Part shown: positions 19,401 through 26,668 of the stretch, in pieces
How the letters are laid out: each line of letters starts with the position of its first letter
How positions within the stretch are numbered: position 1 is the first letter of the stretch
Source of the DNA: Terriglobia bacterium
GTDB taxonomy: Bacteria > Acidobacteriota > Polarisedimenticolia > Polarisedimenticolales > JAIQFR01
Direction of reading: 5' to 3'
Assembly: GCA_020073205.1 (NCBI GenBank)
Contig: JAIQFR010000004.1
Coordinates: forward strand, 26,648-90,647
DNA: 64,000 nucleotides
Position numbers and translations under genes: made by a program
The notes under the pieces: generated by a model
The model's input: the letters and a program-made list of their open reading frames with translations, nothing else
The model's database searches: none
What the model was told of the DNA's origin: nothing

Positions 19401-21837
19401 CCGTGACGGAGTTGTTCGCCGCGTCCTTCGACGTCACGCGGTAGTAGTACGTGGTGGCAGGCGAGAGGCCGCCGAGCGTGATGCTGTGGCTCGTCACCAG
19501 CGTCGCATCGCTCGCGTTGAGCGCGAGCGAAACTTGCGCCGTGCCGTAGTCGACGCGCGAGTCGGATGCTTCGTTCGTCGTCCACCTGATCGCTGCCGTG
19601 CCGTCGGGGTGAGGCGTCGCGCTCACTTCGGTGACGCCGGGTGGCGTCAGGTCGGGCGCATAGGTTGCCTGGTAGCTCCCGGTGGTCGCCGGGAAGAACG
19701 CGTACTCGATCCCCTTGATCGTCTCCCTCCGGAAGTCGAGGGGCGCCGCGTCGCGCACGATTCCCGTGAGGACGCCGACGGCCGACGCCGTCGGGACCAT
19801 GGCCTCCATGTTCCGGGCGCCGGCGCCCGCCGAGACCGTGAATCCCAGGACGCCTCCGCTCCAGGTGATGTTCCCGAACGAGGAGCCGTTCCGCCCGTCG
19901 AGCCAGTCGAGCATCTGCTTGGCCGAGACCACCGGCACCCCGTGGGCCTGTGCCGACGCGACGATCGCGTTCGAGCCCGCGTGGCTCGCGTGGTCGAAAT
20001 GCATGTTGGTGGTGAAGACTCCGTAATACCCCTCGGGCCCGGTGGCCCTGTCGAGGAGCGCGTCGCAGAACGCGGGGAACGTCTCGCCCGACTCGTCCGG
20101 CATCTCGGTGGACGCCTGGAAGCAGTCGATGATCGTCCCGTCGAGCTTCGCGAAGCGCATCGGGAACCCCGATCCCGTGAACATACCGGGGCGGTCCTGG
20201 ATCCAACTCGAAGGCCAGTAGTAGTAGTTCGTGTCGAATCGGATGCCGTTCTGCGCCTCGACCTCGGCGGTCATGCTCCAGTCGCTCCACGCGACGCAGT
20301 GGTTCCGGTTGGTCGCCGGCAACGGGATACTCGGGAACCGCTCGTGGAACGTGGCCATCTGGCTCGTGATGAAGTCCTGGTACTGCGCCTGGGTGAAGTT
20401 GACGCAGTCGGTGTTCACGTGGAGCGCCACCTCGAATCCAGCGTTGGTGTAGGAGAGCGCTTGCGCGTCCGTGAACGTGGATCCGACGTACAGGTAGCCC
20501 GTGGCGCGCACGCACTCCCAATCGGGCGCCGAGCAGTTGGCCGGGCTCTCGCCGATGTAGGTGTCGAAACGCGGCTGCATGCCGGCGTCGCCGTGGTCGT
20601 CGCCCGTCTCGACGATCGCCGCCTTGAGGCCCTTGGGGAGGTACCAGAATCGCGGCAACGGCTTGCGGTGCAGGTTGCCGAGGGTGATCGCGTTGGCGAG
20701 CAGACGCTGCTGCTCGTCGGCCTGCGGAATCGCGACCTTGCCCAGGTCCACCCAGTCGGCCCGCGGGTCGAACGACGCGTTGCCGAAGAACTGGTCGTCG
20801 GAGCGGATCGGCGGAATCTGGCCGTCGCGCTTCTGTCCCACCCGCGCCGGGTTGCCCTGGCGGGTGTAGACCACCGAACGCGCGAGGTCGTAGGTGAACG
20901 CGATCGCTTGCCCGCCGTTCTCGCCCACGGCGCGCAGTGTGACCGCCGGGTTCGCCGTCGCGGTCGTCGCGTCCGAGTAGAGCGTCGCGACCGCGGTCGC
21001 TCCGCTCTGGGTGTACAGGTCCGCAGTGCCGTGGTACTGGATCGTCTGCCCGACGATCCCCAGGCCCGGACCCGAGGTCGTGTCCACGAGCAGGTACTTG
21101 TCGGAGAGCGTCCCGGCCGCCGGCGTGATGCCGAGCAGCCCGGAGAGCTGCGCGTCCGGCCGCATGGCCACGAGGGTCCCGCCAGCGTTCGTCCAGTCGG
21201 TGAGCATGGTGACCTGCGCGGTCGTGAACGACATCTCGCCGAGGATCGCGATGTCGTAGTCCGCGAGAACGGCCGGCGTGATGTCGGCGATGCCCAGGAC
21301 AGCGAACTCATCGAGCCCTTCCGTCCTGAGAATCTCGGCGTAATAGTAAGTGAACGGGTTGATGGAGGAGGCGATCACGAGGATCGGTCCACCCGGTCCA
21401 TCCTGGGGTGTCCGCGGTGGAACGGTCCTGCTTATGGGGGACAACCCCACGTCTGCCACGGGAGAGCCCCCGGCGAAGTTCTTCGCCCGAGGCTCGGCCA
21501 CGCTCTGATAGTCGCCGTGGACGCGTTCGTAGCCCGAGTGGGCCCTTCCCGGAGGGTCGAGGTAGGAATCCCGAGTGCCTTTGCCGTATTGGCGGCCGGC
21601 CAGGCGAACCGGTACGAGAAAGCGATACAGCGCATCGAACTCCGTCAAGGTCTCTCGGAGCGAAGGGAGCCGGTAGAGCAACTCAATGCTGCCGACCTGA
21701 TCTGAGCAGCAAACACGATCGATCCCATCCTGCGCCTTGACGCGTTCCTCGAAGGTGAGGACGCGGGCGGAGGCGGTGGACGCAGCCATCCACACGGCGG
21801 CCAGGGCGAGCGTGAGACGCACGACTACGTCTCGCAT
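13402..21837 (-). CDS. Giant secreted multidomain protein (NodB-like, FN3, LamG-like, Big_5, Cys-rich, BNR/VPS10-like, beta-helix)
   Basis: 2811 aa with a signal peptide (MRDVVVRLTLALAAVWMAAS, cut near ASA). Domains in order, from motif positions: a ThuA/GATase-like or Rossmann-like segment (about 150-270); a polysaccharide-deacetylase-like barrel (about 390-700) with VETGDDHGD and ALHVN resembling NodB metal sites; FN3 (about 730-820); LamG/concanavalin-like jelly roll (about 845-1065); SbsA/Big_5 Ig-like (about 1150-1255, VVVTFSEPMNGATLTASTV); a second jelly roll (about 1266-1550); tandem Cys-rich repeats (about 1557-1700, CDDGDPCTQDSCSAGVC, CDDGNACTRRDGC); BNR/VPS10-like Asp-box repeats (about 1760-2480, GVWKSTDGGSTW); right-handed beta-helix of NosD type (about 2480-2710); and a short Cys-rich tail. 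I infer an extracellular carbohydrate- or surface-binding enzyme. The recombinase cassette ends 28 nt upstream of its start, so its native promoter may have been displaced. Confidence 0.85.
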   Translation of the reverse strand: MRDVVVRLTLALAAVWMAASTASARVLTFEERVKAQDGIDRVCCSDQVGSIELLYRLPSLRETLTEFDALYRFLVPVRLAGRQYGKGTRDSYLDPPGRAHSGYERVHGDYQSVAEPRAKNFAGGSPVADVGLSPISRTVPPRTPQDGPGGPILVIASSINPFTYYYAEILRTEGLDEFAVLGIADITPAVLADYDIAILGEMSFTTAQVTMLTDWTNAGGTLVAMRPDAQLSGLLGITPAAGTLSDKYLLVDTTSGPGLGIVGQTIQYHGTADLYTQSGATAVATLYSDATTATANPAVTLRAVGENGGQAIAFTYDLARSVVYTRQGNPARVGQKRDGQIPPIRSDDQFFGNASFDPRADWVDLGKVAIPQADEQQRLLANAITLGNLHRKPLPRFWYLPKGLKAAIVETGDDHGDAGMQPRFDTYIGESPANCSAPDWECVRATGYLYVGSTFTDAQALSYTNAGFEVALHVNTDCVNFTQAQYQDFITSQMATFHERFPSIPLPATNRNHCVAWSDWSMTAEVEAQNGIRFDTNYYYWPSSWIQDRPGMFTGSGFPMRFAKLDGTIIDCFQASTEMPDESGETFPAFCDALLDRATGPEGYYGVFTTNMHFDHASHAGSNAIVASAQAHGVPVVSAKQMLDWLDGRNGSSFGNITWSGGVLGFTVSAGAGARNMEAMVPTASAVGVLTGIVRDAAPLDFRRETIKGIEYAFFPATTGSYQATYAPDLTPPGVTEVSATPHPDGTAAIRWTTNEASDSRVDYGTAQVSLALNASDATLVTSHSITLGGLSPATTYYYRVTSKDAANNSVTEPLVTSDPLSFATPAQICFTDATSADFAAGTTGASTAVAETGDGEVILAPSEGAEFSGTSMPAGWFTYPLTGGGATVFGGVVVVDGARINTSRVGDLTPGGGPRYGPGRALEFDATFVAAPWQHAGFGGGNDVLPDGMFDISPWAIFSTGSGGASLLARTWNGGSFHDVDLGANWLNARHRFGIEWRTDGFVDFLIDGALVSSHSGAGYEAITTAMRPGASDYNNGGPTLTLDWIRMSPYPASGTYGSRIFDGGTVRNWGAITWTADLPAATGLWIYVRTGNTSMPDGTWTPYVLVPSSGSTIGGASRYLQYRADLSTADPDRTPALREVSISCETLPDLTPPSVAARSPSPGATDVPVGTQVVVTFSEPMNGATLTASTVRLRAQGAAIDVSATVTPSGATAALTPIAPLMSATVYTVTVEHMVEDLAGNALGADDVWTFTTAVQVSCQTDTTAPDFAAGDAGGGTYVAQTGDGEVTLEPALGEEFSGTAVPTGWSSLPWTGGTTTISNGVATVDGAYFRANAVYAPDHTLEFSATFGAQTFEQAGFAVAFNGGEPWAMFSTGPTTGQLYARTNSGASSHDVLNPGSWVGATHRFRIDWGAASVVYSIDGAVVHTETANVPTTSMRPMASDYSFGGPVIRVDWMRMSPYPAAGWFVSRVFDGGAGATWQTLTPSGDLPEGTAYAFETRTGATPTPDISWSSFAAVSGTSIPTPIGRYLQYRATLTTTSGAATPELAAVAACGVNCVPVDCDDGDPCTQDSCSAGVCAHSPIVCVASDPCHLAGVCNPETGVCSNPAKADGSACDDGNACTRRDGCQSGVCTGADPVVCRALDPCHDVGICDPATRVCSNPAKADGAACDDRNACTANDVCTGGTCGGTPGDTCPSFVCGEHEGADLQMQRERWFTSHRLDPNGRFSPDARNLALAQIDENVRKGILRTSQVRRIPGESWMPMGPAPLFSAGRKWVGRVTAIAIHPTNPNVAYIGGARGGVWKTTDHGESWTPLTDGQASLATGALAIDPRDAEIVYAGTGESNLSGDSYYGAGILKSTNGGTTWALVGQETFGGTSVSRIIVHPSDSSVLWAANTDGSGGFIPSVPPRPTGWNPWGVWKSADGGLSWNRVLGNVQTGTETTETNDLAIDPDDPDTLIAGVYNAGVWKSTDGGSTWTQKTAGLPLSSAMGRVALAIDPAESETVYAVFESITDQRQLGAYRSDDGGETWTSLPNIVQGSSSCEGNVLDDICTYAGPGAGFCNFALVIAVAPDQSVWLGGVGLWSSVDAGITWTSVCPDPVHVDQHALAFRGNDVWLGNDGGVFTTSDRGATWTSRNGGGLALTQFYPGAAAYFGSPMEILGGSQDNGSLSHEGSLSEPTWYEAMAGDGAFQAIDFLSPATRFTSTENLCVSRTTNGGASWTQADNGLEDAANRTRTAFISPLVMCPNDPRILIAGSRTAWRTADGASNWSRDRDGDLPDGQLIQAMAFAQSTGDCNTYFAGTDKGRVYRRTALFGVLREWDDITSTLPVNPAGGGINDIAVDRNAAGVVIVGLSGFGTRHVYRTTNALASPAVVTWAAIDPGIPDNPVNAVLIDPNDSSIIYIGTDVGIFRSTDGGVTWGTFMLGHPNVAVFDLVASPPAPGSPTDILSFTHGRGVYRLATNNIWGGPDVISDGGTYGLARDIQCTDCVNACVNITASDVVLDCGGRTIMGTAPPSVPNCGIGVKVAADAKNVTVRNCVIRDFPRGVHVVAGADHQDSLVEDNMIESCLDQGVLLDGDYAYNTVANNTFEDNETGVWIHSSWNTITGNTIRDSHYDGVVIDRSSYNTIVNNFVRQSGVDGMTITALSGGNAIYNNYFDEGTNVFFSMWNLGVPTVYWDTTPEDGSRIYSPGSKIGGNYWTRYSEVCADTDTDGFCDDPYYLEDHGCNCNVDRHPLSDKYRCPDGTTVGACSIQRPLFCSASGPLEDCTVCGCPGFMRCTGDGSCKVRMPPVVLPPPGDLKPRRRGGRTG

Positions 21838-21865
21838 GGGAGCCCCCCGAATGCGTACTGGAATG

Positions 21866-23740
21866 TCAATTACTCGTCGGGGAGGCGCGAGTCAAGCGAA
21901 AAGCGTCCGGCGGCTTCCGGCTTGGTAAGGAACGGGATGGGGTCAAACGGGCGGGGTGGCGATCACGATCAGCGCGGTGGACGTGCGTGCCCAGGCGGCG
22001 GACGAGGCGACAGCCGAATGGCGCAGCGGACGTCGCGGGAACGCCTGCAGGGCCGGCCCCGAGTGGGGCACCTCCGGTCCCGGAGGCCACCCAACTCCTC
22101 GTTATTGGATCTGACGTTGAAAACCATTTGTAATACGGAGACTTGGCTCCGCAGACCCAACCCAAACCACAACTTCCTGACACTGGCAGGGCCAGGTGGA
22201 TCTCAAGGCGGTGTCCCGTGACCACCACCTTCTCGACCACGAGCCGGAGGATATTCTGCCGGGTCTCGAAGTTTGCGTCGGTGAGCTGTGTCCGGAGCTC
22301 GGCTACGATCGCTTCCGCGCTCTCCGCTTGCCGCATGGCCAGCTCCCGCCGGGCCGCCCACGACTGGAGGTTGGCCAGTTCCTCTTCCGCCGCGAGGATC
22401 CGCTCCTCGACCGCCTTCTTCCGGGGGCCGAGGTCCTCCAGACCGAGCGACCCACCCTGGTAGGCATCGATCAATCGTTCCCGCTGCCGTCTCGCCTCGG
22501 TCAGCCGGGCCGTCGCCTGGTGCAGCCGTTCCGTACCGGTGGGATCGGCCGTCGTGCGTTTCAGCCAGGACCGAAGGTGCTCGATCAAGGCATCGCTGTC
22601 GACCAGGAGGTCCCGGACGGTCGACCACACGATCTCTTCGACTCCCGCGGCCAACAGACGGTCGTTCTGGCAACGCTCGGCGCCCGTGACCGCGCCCGCG
22701 TACCCGCGGCACATGTAGTAGCGATGTTCGAGAAACCCGTGCCGCTTCGGCGTCCTGGTCAGTGCATACCCCGAGTACGATCGCCCGCAGGCCCCGCACT
22801 TGAGCAGCCCTTTGAGCAAGTACATGCGCTGTGGGTACTGGCGGCGCCCGGCGAATTGAAGATTCTCTTTCAGCCGCCGCTGCGCCCGTGCGAAGGTATC
22901 GTCGTCGATCATCCGCGGCACCGGTACGACGATCCACTCCGACTGCGGTCGCTCGGTGTGAATGATCTTCCGCGCCCGACCGTCGCCCACGGGACGCTCC
23001 TGAAACTGCATCACTTGGCGGTTGGAGTATGCCCGCCCAACGTACCACTCGCAACGGAGGATGCTGCGGACGATCGCCGGACACCAGTGGCTCTTCCCTC
23101 TCCGCATCCTCCATGGCGAGGCGTCGAGCCGTTGCCGAACGCCGTACAGCGAGGCACCCTCGTCCGCGTACCACGCGAAGATCTGCCGCACCATCGCGGC
23201 CTCCTCCTCGTGGATCCGAATCTGCCCGTCGCCCCCGTACTTCCTCGCGGCGTACGTGTATCCGTAGGGCACCGCCGGCGGCGCCAACTCGCCTCGCCGC
23301 GCCCGGTGGAGGCGACCGCGACGACACCGCTCGAGGATCTTGGCCCGCTCGTACTCGGCCATGGCCCCCTGAATCTGCAGCAGCAACTGGTCGTCGGGGT
23401 TGTCGTTGATCGGCCGCTCGCAAAACAGGATGTCCACCCCTACCCGCTTCAGCTCATCGAGGAGCAGCACCTGATAGGCGTAACGACGCGCGAGCCGGTC
23501 CGGGCACAGCACCACGACCACGTCGAATCGCCCTTCCTTTGCGTGATCCCTCAGCTCGTCCAATCCGGGCCGGTCGAGTCGCGTCCCCGTGTACCCGTCG
23601 TCCGCGTACGTCAAAGCCGGCGAATGGTGCAGACCGTTCTTCTCAGCGAACCGCGTAACCGCGGCCAGCTGGCTCTCGATCGTCTGCTCCTTCTCCTGCA
23701 ATTCGGTCGATACCCTCACGTACAACGCCGCTCGCCGCAT
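21866..23740 (-). CDS. Large serine recombinase with zinc ribbon and extended C-terminus
   Basis: 624 aa. The N-terminal resolvase domain begins MRRAALYVRVSTELQEKEQT, with the nucleophilic Ser at residue 11 and the conserved DRLARR helix near 82-87. The recombinase domain (about 160-260) and the zinc beta-ribbon (CGACGRSYSGY about 317-327, second pair MCRG and RCQND) follow, then a coiled-coil (about 385-470). The family-like part ends near residue 517 (HRLEIHLALPVSG). The last ~107 residues (CGLGWVCGAKSPYYKWFS onward, Arg/Pro/Ala-rich) do not look like a recombinase and probably come from read-through into flanking DNA. It should catalyse integration, excision or transposition of this cassette through a 5'-phosphoserine intermediate. 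Confidence 0.88.
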   Translation of the reverse strand: MRRAALYVRVSTELQEKEQTIESQLAAVTRFAEKNGLHHSPALTYADDGYTGTRLDRPGLDELRDHAKEGRFDVVVVLCPDRLARRYAYQVLLLDELKRVGVDILFCERPINDNPDDQLLLQIQGAMAEYERAKILERCRRGRLHRARRGELAPPAVPYGYTYAARKYGGDGQIRIHEEEAAMVRQIFAWYADEGASLYGVRQRLDASPWRMRRGKSHWCPAIVRSILRCEWYVGRAYSNRQVMQFQERPVGDGRARKIIHTERPQSEWIVVPVPRMIDDDTFARAQRRLKENLQFAGRRQYPQRMYLLKGLLKCGACGRSYSGYALTRTPKRHGFLEHRYYMCRGYAGAVTGAERCQNDRLLAAGVEEIVWSTVRDLLVDSDALIEHLRSWLKRTTADPTGTERLHQATARLTEARRQRERLIDAYQGGSLGLEDLGPRKKAVEERILAAEEELANLQSWAARRELAMRQAESAEAIVAELRTQLTDANFETRQNILRLVVEKVVVTGHRLEIHLALPVSGSCGLGWVCGAKSPYYKWFSTSDPITRSWVASGTGGAPLGAGPAGVPATSAAPFGCRLVRRLGTHVHRADRDRHPARLTPSRSLPSRKPPDAFRLTRASPTSN

Positions 23741-24005
23741 CTTCCCCTCCCTGCGGGTGCCCTACCATCGCCGCGAGAAGCGCACAGAGCCGATCCATCC
23801 GGTCTTCGGCATCCTCCGCCCCGATCGGGACGATCTCGATCTCCCAATCGCTCGGAGCAGCCCAACGACAGGTGTGCTCCACGAGCCCAAGCAGTCCGAA
23901 GCGATGGGACCGGCGCAGATCGAACTGGGCCGGACTGACTCGTGGACGCTCCACCGGTTCCGTGAGCATGTAGGCCCTGAGGCGTTCGTACCGCGACTGC
24001 GCCAC
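23643..24005 (-). CDS. Small accessory ORF of the recombinase cassette
   Basis: 120 aa from GTG 24003-24005, overlapping the recombinase start by 98 nt. The first ~75 residues look like a real protein (SPAQFDLRRSHRFGLLGLVE, then PSDWEIEIVPIGAEDAEDRM); the remainder is overlap. It is not recognised with confidence; small proteins of unknown function are common between an HTH gene and a serine recombinase in such cassettes. The ribosome site is poor. The same frame is open upstream all the way to the A9 run at 24080-24088, so the protein may instead be made as a C-terminal extension of the HTH protein by slippage. Confidence 0.55.
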   Translation of the reverse strand: MAQSRYERLRAYMLTEPVERPRVSPAQFDLRRSHRFGLLGLVEHTCRWAAPSDWEIEIVPIGAEDAEDRMDRLCALLAAMVGHPQGGEDAASGVVREGIDRIAGEGADDREPAGRGYAVR

Positions 24006-24072
24006 GCCACCGGCCGAGGCAAACGGCGGTAAGGCAACCGCCCGCGCCAGACCGGGAGGGTGCTCTCCCTCG

Positions 24073-24531
24073 TCAGCCGTTTTTTTTTCCTGCCGCCACG
24101 AGAAGCCGTTCGATCGAGCGACGATGGACTTCGATGCCCCTCTCCTCGGCCAATCGCTCCGAGATCTCCCGTCCGCTGAGCCCGGGCTGCCGTCGATGCA
24201 GCGCCTGGACCCACGCCACCACGTCGTCCGTCAGCTTCAAGGGCCCCGGCCGCCCTGCCTTCCCGTCCACGAGCCCCGGCACGCCATGCGCCCGAAAGGC
24301 CTCCAACACCGTGTAGTAGGTCTCCCGAGAGAATCCGAACTCCTCCGAGACGGCCATCACGCTGCGCCCTTCCACCGCGTGCGCCCGCAACATCTCGTAC
24401 TTGACCTGGACCTTGTCGAGCGGGTCGAAGAACCGGTGCTCCTCGAACACCGCTGCACGCACGCGCTCCGGTGCGCGATGCAAAGCACCGACCTCCTCGA
24501 GAAACCGGCGTTTGGCGTGAGGCTTGGGCAT
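24073..24531 (-). CDS. HTH DNA-binding protein of the recombinase cassette (transposase N-terminal type)
   Basis: 152 aa, ATG start with GGAGG 4 nt upstream. It contains two HTH units like those at the N-termini of IS630/IS481 transposases: GRSVMAVSEEFGFSRETYYT (about 53-72) and LSGREISERLAEERGIEVHR (about 118-137), joined by the GLVDGKAGRPGP linker. No DDE catalytic domain follows, so it is probably a DNA-binding partner or regulator of the serine recombinase. The last codons lie on nine consecutive A residues (24080-24088), GGA AAA AAA AAC GGC TGA. A one-base slip enters the frame of the small ORF at 23643-24005. Confidence 0.75.
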   Translation of the reverse strand: MPKPHAKRRFLEEVGALHRAPERVRAAVFEEHRFFDPLDKVQVKYEMLRAHAVEGRSVMAVSEEFGFSRETYYTVLEAFRAHGVPGLVDGKAGRPGPLKLTDDVVAWVQALHRRQPGLSGREISERLAEERGIEVHRRSIERLLVAAGKKNG

Positions 24532-24964
24532 GGGCCTCCCCCTCCATGGAGGAAGCGTGCACCCAACCCCGCGCGTCTGTCAATAGATAATGGTCGCCAT
24601 CGACCGACGACAACGAATCAATCGAATTATGTCCAACGAATAGCGAGAACCGTCCGACAACCTCCACGATAGCGGCAATAATCACATGACACATTACTTG
24701 CAAGCACCCAGCTCCGGCGCCACCGCCAACCGCCTGTGGCCTCTGTACTTACAGATTCGCCGCCACCACGATCCGTAGCCGTCGGTGGCGACAACGAACC
24801 GGATTGTATGCTTTGGGTTGGGTCGAGATCCCCAGAAAGTCACGAATCACAAACGCGATTCAGGTCGAGGCAGCAAGGCTAACAGCGGCATGTTCAGCAA
24901 GTTGCGAGGAGAAGCTCTCTGGTTTACATAATCCAGGACGGAGAACAGACCGCTGTAGGACCAA
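24532..24964. other. Intergenic spacer between recombinase cassette and ISNCY element
   Basis: No convincing gene. The segment 24580-24710 is AT-richer than its surroundings and probably contains the HTH gene promoter. CGCCACC (24761-24767) can pair with GGTGGCG (24784-24790). The right copy of the 13-nt inverted repeat is at 24812-24824. Confidence 0.4.
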
Positions 24965-26434
24965 TGTGGAAATGTCGGGTTTCCGCAACTTAGAGATGTC
25001 GCCTTCTGGGACCCTGGTGGGACCCGGAGGTCGACATGAATTTGGAGCGAAACCTGACGATGAGCCACAGAGAGTTGAATCGCCTCGAGGTCGTCGGTCG
25101 AGTCATCGAGCGACGTCTCTCCCAGTGGAAGGCCGCGGAGCAGCTCAACCTGACCGTCCGCCAGGTTCAGCGACTGTGCCGGAACCTCCGGCAGCACGGT
25201 CCAGCCGGCCTCGTCTCCCGGAAACGTGGAAGACCGAGCAACCGTCGCACGCCCGCGGCCGTTCGCGAGCACATCGTGGAACTGGTTCGTTCGCGCTACG
25301 CCGATTTCGGGCCCACGCTGGCGTGCGAGAAGCTTGTCGAACTCCATGGCGTCAAGGTCTCGATCGAGACGGTGCGCACGTGGATGATCGAGACCGGTCT
25401 ATGGATCCCCCGAGCGAGGCGAAGCGGTCTCCCCCACCAGCCCCGCGACCGGCGTTCGTGCCTCGGTGAGCTCGTTCAAATCGATGGCTGTGAACACGCC
25501 TGGTTCGAGAGCCGCGGTCCGAAGTGCGCGCTTCTGGTGTACGTCGATGATGCGACGAGTCGGTTGATGGAACTTCGATTCGTCGAGTCGGAGTCGGCGT
25601 TCAACTACTTCGCGTCCACGAAGACGTACTTGAGGCGATACGGCAAGCCCGTGGCGTTCTATAGCGACAAGTCGAGCATCTTCCGGGTCACGGGCCAGCG
25701 GCCGGCGCCGAACAGGGCCAGCATCACCCAGTTTGGACGCGCGCTCGCGGAGCTCAACATCGACATCCTCTGCGCCAATTCCCCGCAAGCAAAGGGTCGG
25801 GTCGAGCGAGCCCACCAGACACTCCAGGATCGCTTGGTGAAGGAGCTTCGCCTACGGGAAATCGCGACGCCCGAGGCGGGTAACCGGTATCTACCCACGT
25901 TCATGAAAGCCTATAACGAGCGCTTTGCCCGAGAGCCCCTGAATCCTCACGATGCTCATCGCGCCGTTCGCGACGACGAGGACCTGGACCGAATCTTCAC
26001 ATGGCAGGAAGAGCGCCGGCTCACGAAGAACCTCGCCGTGACCTACAAGCGCGTCACCTACCTTGTCGATCCAGGAATTGAAACCCTCTCCCTGCGCGGC
26101 CAGAAGTGCCGCGTCCTCGAGCACGACGACGGACGCGTGGAGATCCTCTCCGGTGACCTCCGGCTCCCCTACAGGGTCTTCTGCGACCGCACGCAGCGCG
26201 TCCCCCCCGCAGCGGTCATCGAGAAAAAGCGGCTTGGCGCAGTACTGCGCCACATCAGGGAACAACAACGGGAGCGAGACAAGAGCCCACGACCGAGCCG
26301 CCCCCTCTCCCTTCGAGAGAAGCGCCTCATCAGACTCGCCGAAAGACAGACGGCCGCTCTCGGAAGGACGGCCGTCCTCGGGCGAGCACCCTCACCCGAC
26401 ACTTCTACTTTGGAGAAAACACGACATTTCTAAT
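24965..26434 (+). mobile_element. ISNCY-type insertion sequence with imperfect ~40-bp inverted repeats
   Basis: The ends match when inverted. The left end starts near 24965 with GGAAATGTCGGGTTTCCGCA, followed by TAGAGATGTCG. The right end, read on the minus strand from about 26434, starts AGAAATGTCGTGTTTTCTCC, followed by TAGAAGTGTCG. The repeated AATGTCG and TGTCG motifs are characteristic. One transposase gene fills the element. I could not identify a clean target-site duplication. Confidence 0.75.
25036..26433 (+). CDS. ISNCY-family DDE transposase
   Basis: 465 aa. GGAGG lies 5 nt before the ATG at 25036; a second in-frame ATG at 25060 (MSHRELNRLEVVGRVIERRL) matches the usual family start. 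The N-terminal HTH (about 30-75: KAAEQLNLTVRQVQRLCRNL, then GLVSRKRGRPSNR) is followed by the rve-type catalytic core. Likely catalytic residues are D in QIDGCEHAWFE (about 150), D in FYSDKSSIFRV (about 215) and E in AKGRVERAHQTLQD (about 258). The C-terminal beta-barrel-like region continues to a stop codon inside the right inverted repeat. The length is normal, with no frameshift seen, so the element may still be active. Confidence 0.88.
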   Translation: MNLERNLTMSHRELNRLEVVGRVIERRLSQWKAAEQLNLTVRQVQRLCRNLRQHGPAGLVSRKRGRPSNRRTPAAVREHIVELVRSRYADFGPTLACEKLVELHGVKVSIETVRTWMIETGLWIPRARRSGLPHQPRDRRSCLGELVQIDGCEHAWFESRGPKCALLVYVDDATSRLMELRFVESESAFNYFASTKTYLRRYGKPVAFYSDKSSIFRVTGQRPAPNRASITQFGRALAELNIDILCANSPQAKGRVERAHQTLQDRLVKELRLREIATPEAGNRYLPTFMKAYNERFAREPLNPHDAHRAVRDDEDLDRIFTWQEERRLTKNLAVTYKRVTYLVDPGIETLSLRGQKCRVLEHDDGRVEILSGDLRLPYRVFCDRTQRVPPAAVIEKKRLGAVLRHIREQQRERDKSPRPSRPLSLREKRLIRLAERQTAALGRTAVLGRAPSPDTSTLEKTRHF

Positions 26435-26668
26435 TGGGGTTGACAACCGCTTCGCTCCCTCGGCTCGCATTCGCTGGTCCCGACGACCGCGATTCATGCG
26501 ACAGGGCTGCCCGGGTCCGTGGCCGGCCAGGACCCCGCGTCGAGATCGAGGTCCGGTGTGCCCACCCGACCGTTCCGCAGGCCTCCGATCGTGCCGGAGC
26601 CAGCGGATCACGGACAACCCCCGAGCCGCGCAGCCGAATCCTCGCCGTACCCGCTTCCAAGAGGCCAT

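Larger units (their letters stand above)
22154..24824. mobile_element. Three-gene serine-recombinase cassette bounded by 13-nt inverted repeats
   Basis: The HTH protein, small overlapping ORF and large serine recombinase form one minus-strand unit. GACCCAACCCAAA at 22154-22166 and its exact complement TTTGGGTTGGGTC at 24812-24824 flank the unit. Whether these are true element ends is unproven, since serine recombinases usually do not need terminal inverted repeats. The recombinase frame runs about 290 nt past the left repeat, which would fit insertion next to host DNA that happens to be open. Confidence 0.45.

Noticed and set aside
17812-21705. 1297-codon plus-strand frame
   Set aside because: Antisense to the giant secreted gene, Arg/Val/Gly-rich, no motifs.
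23762-24703. Fusion of the HTH protein by a -1 slip at A9
   Set aside because: The -1 frame is open but encodes Arg/Ser-rich shadow-like sequence; the +1 frame leads to a more protein-like product.
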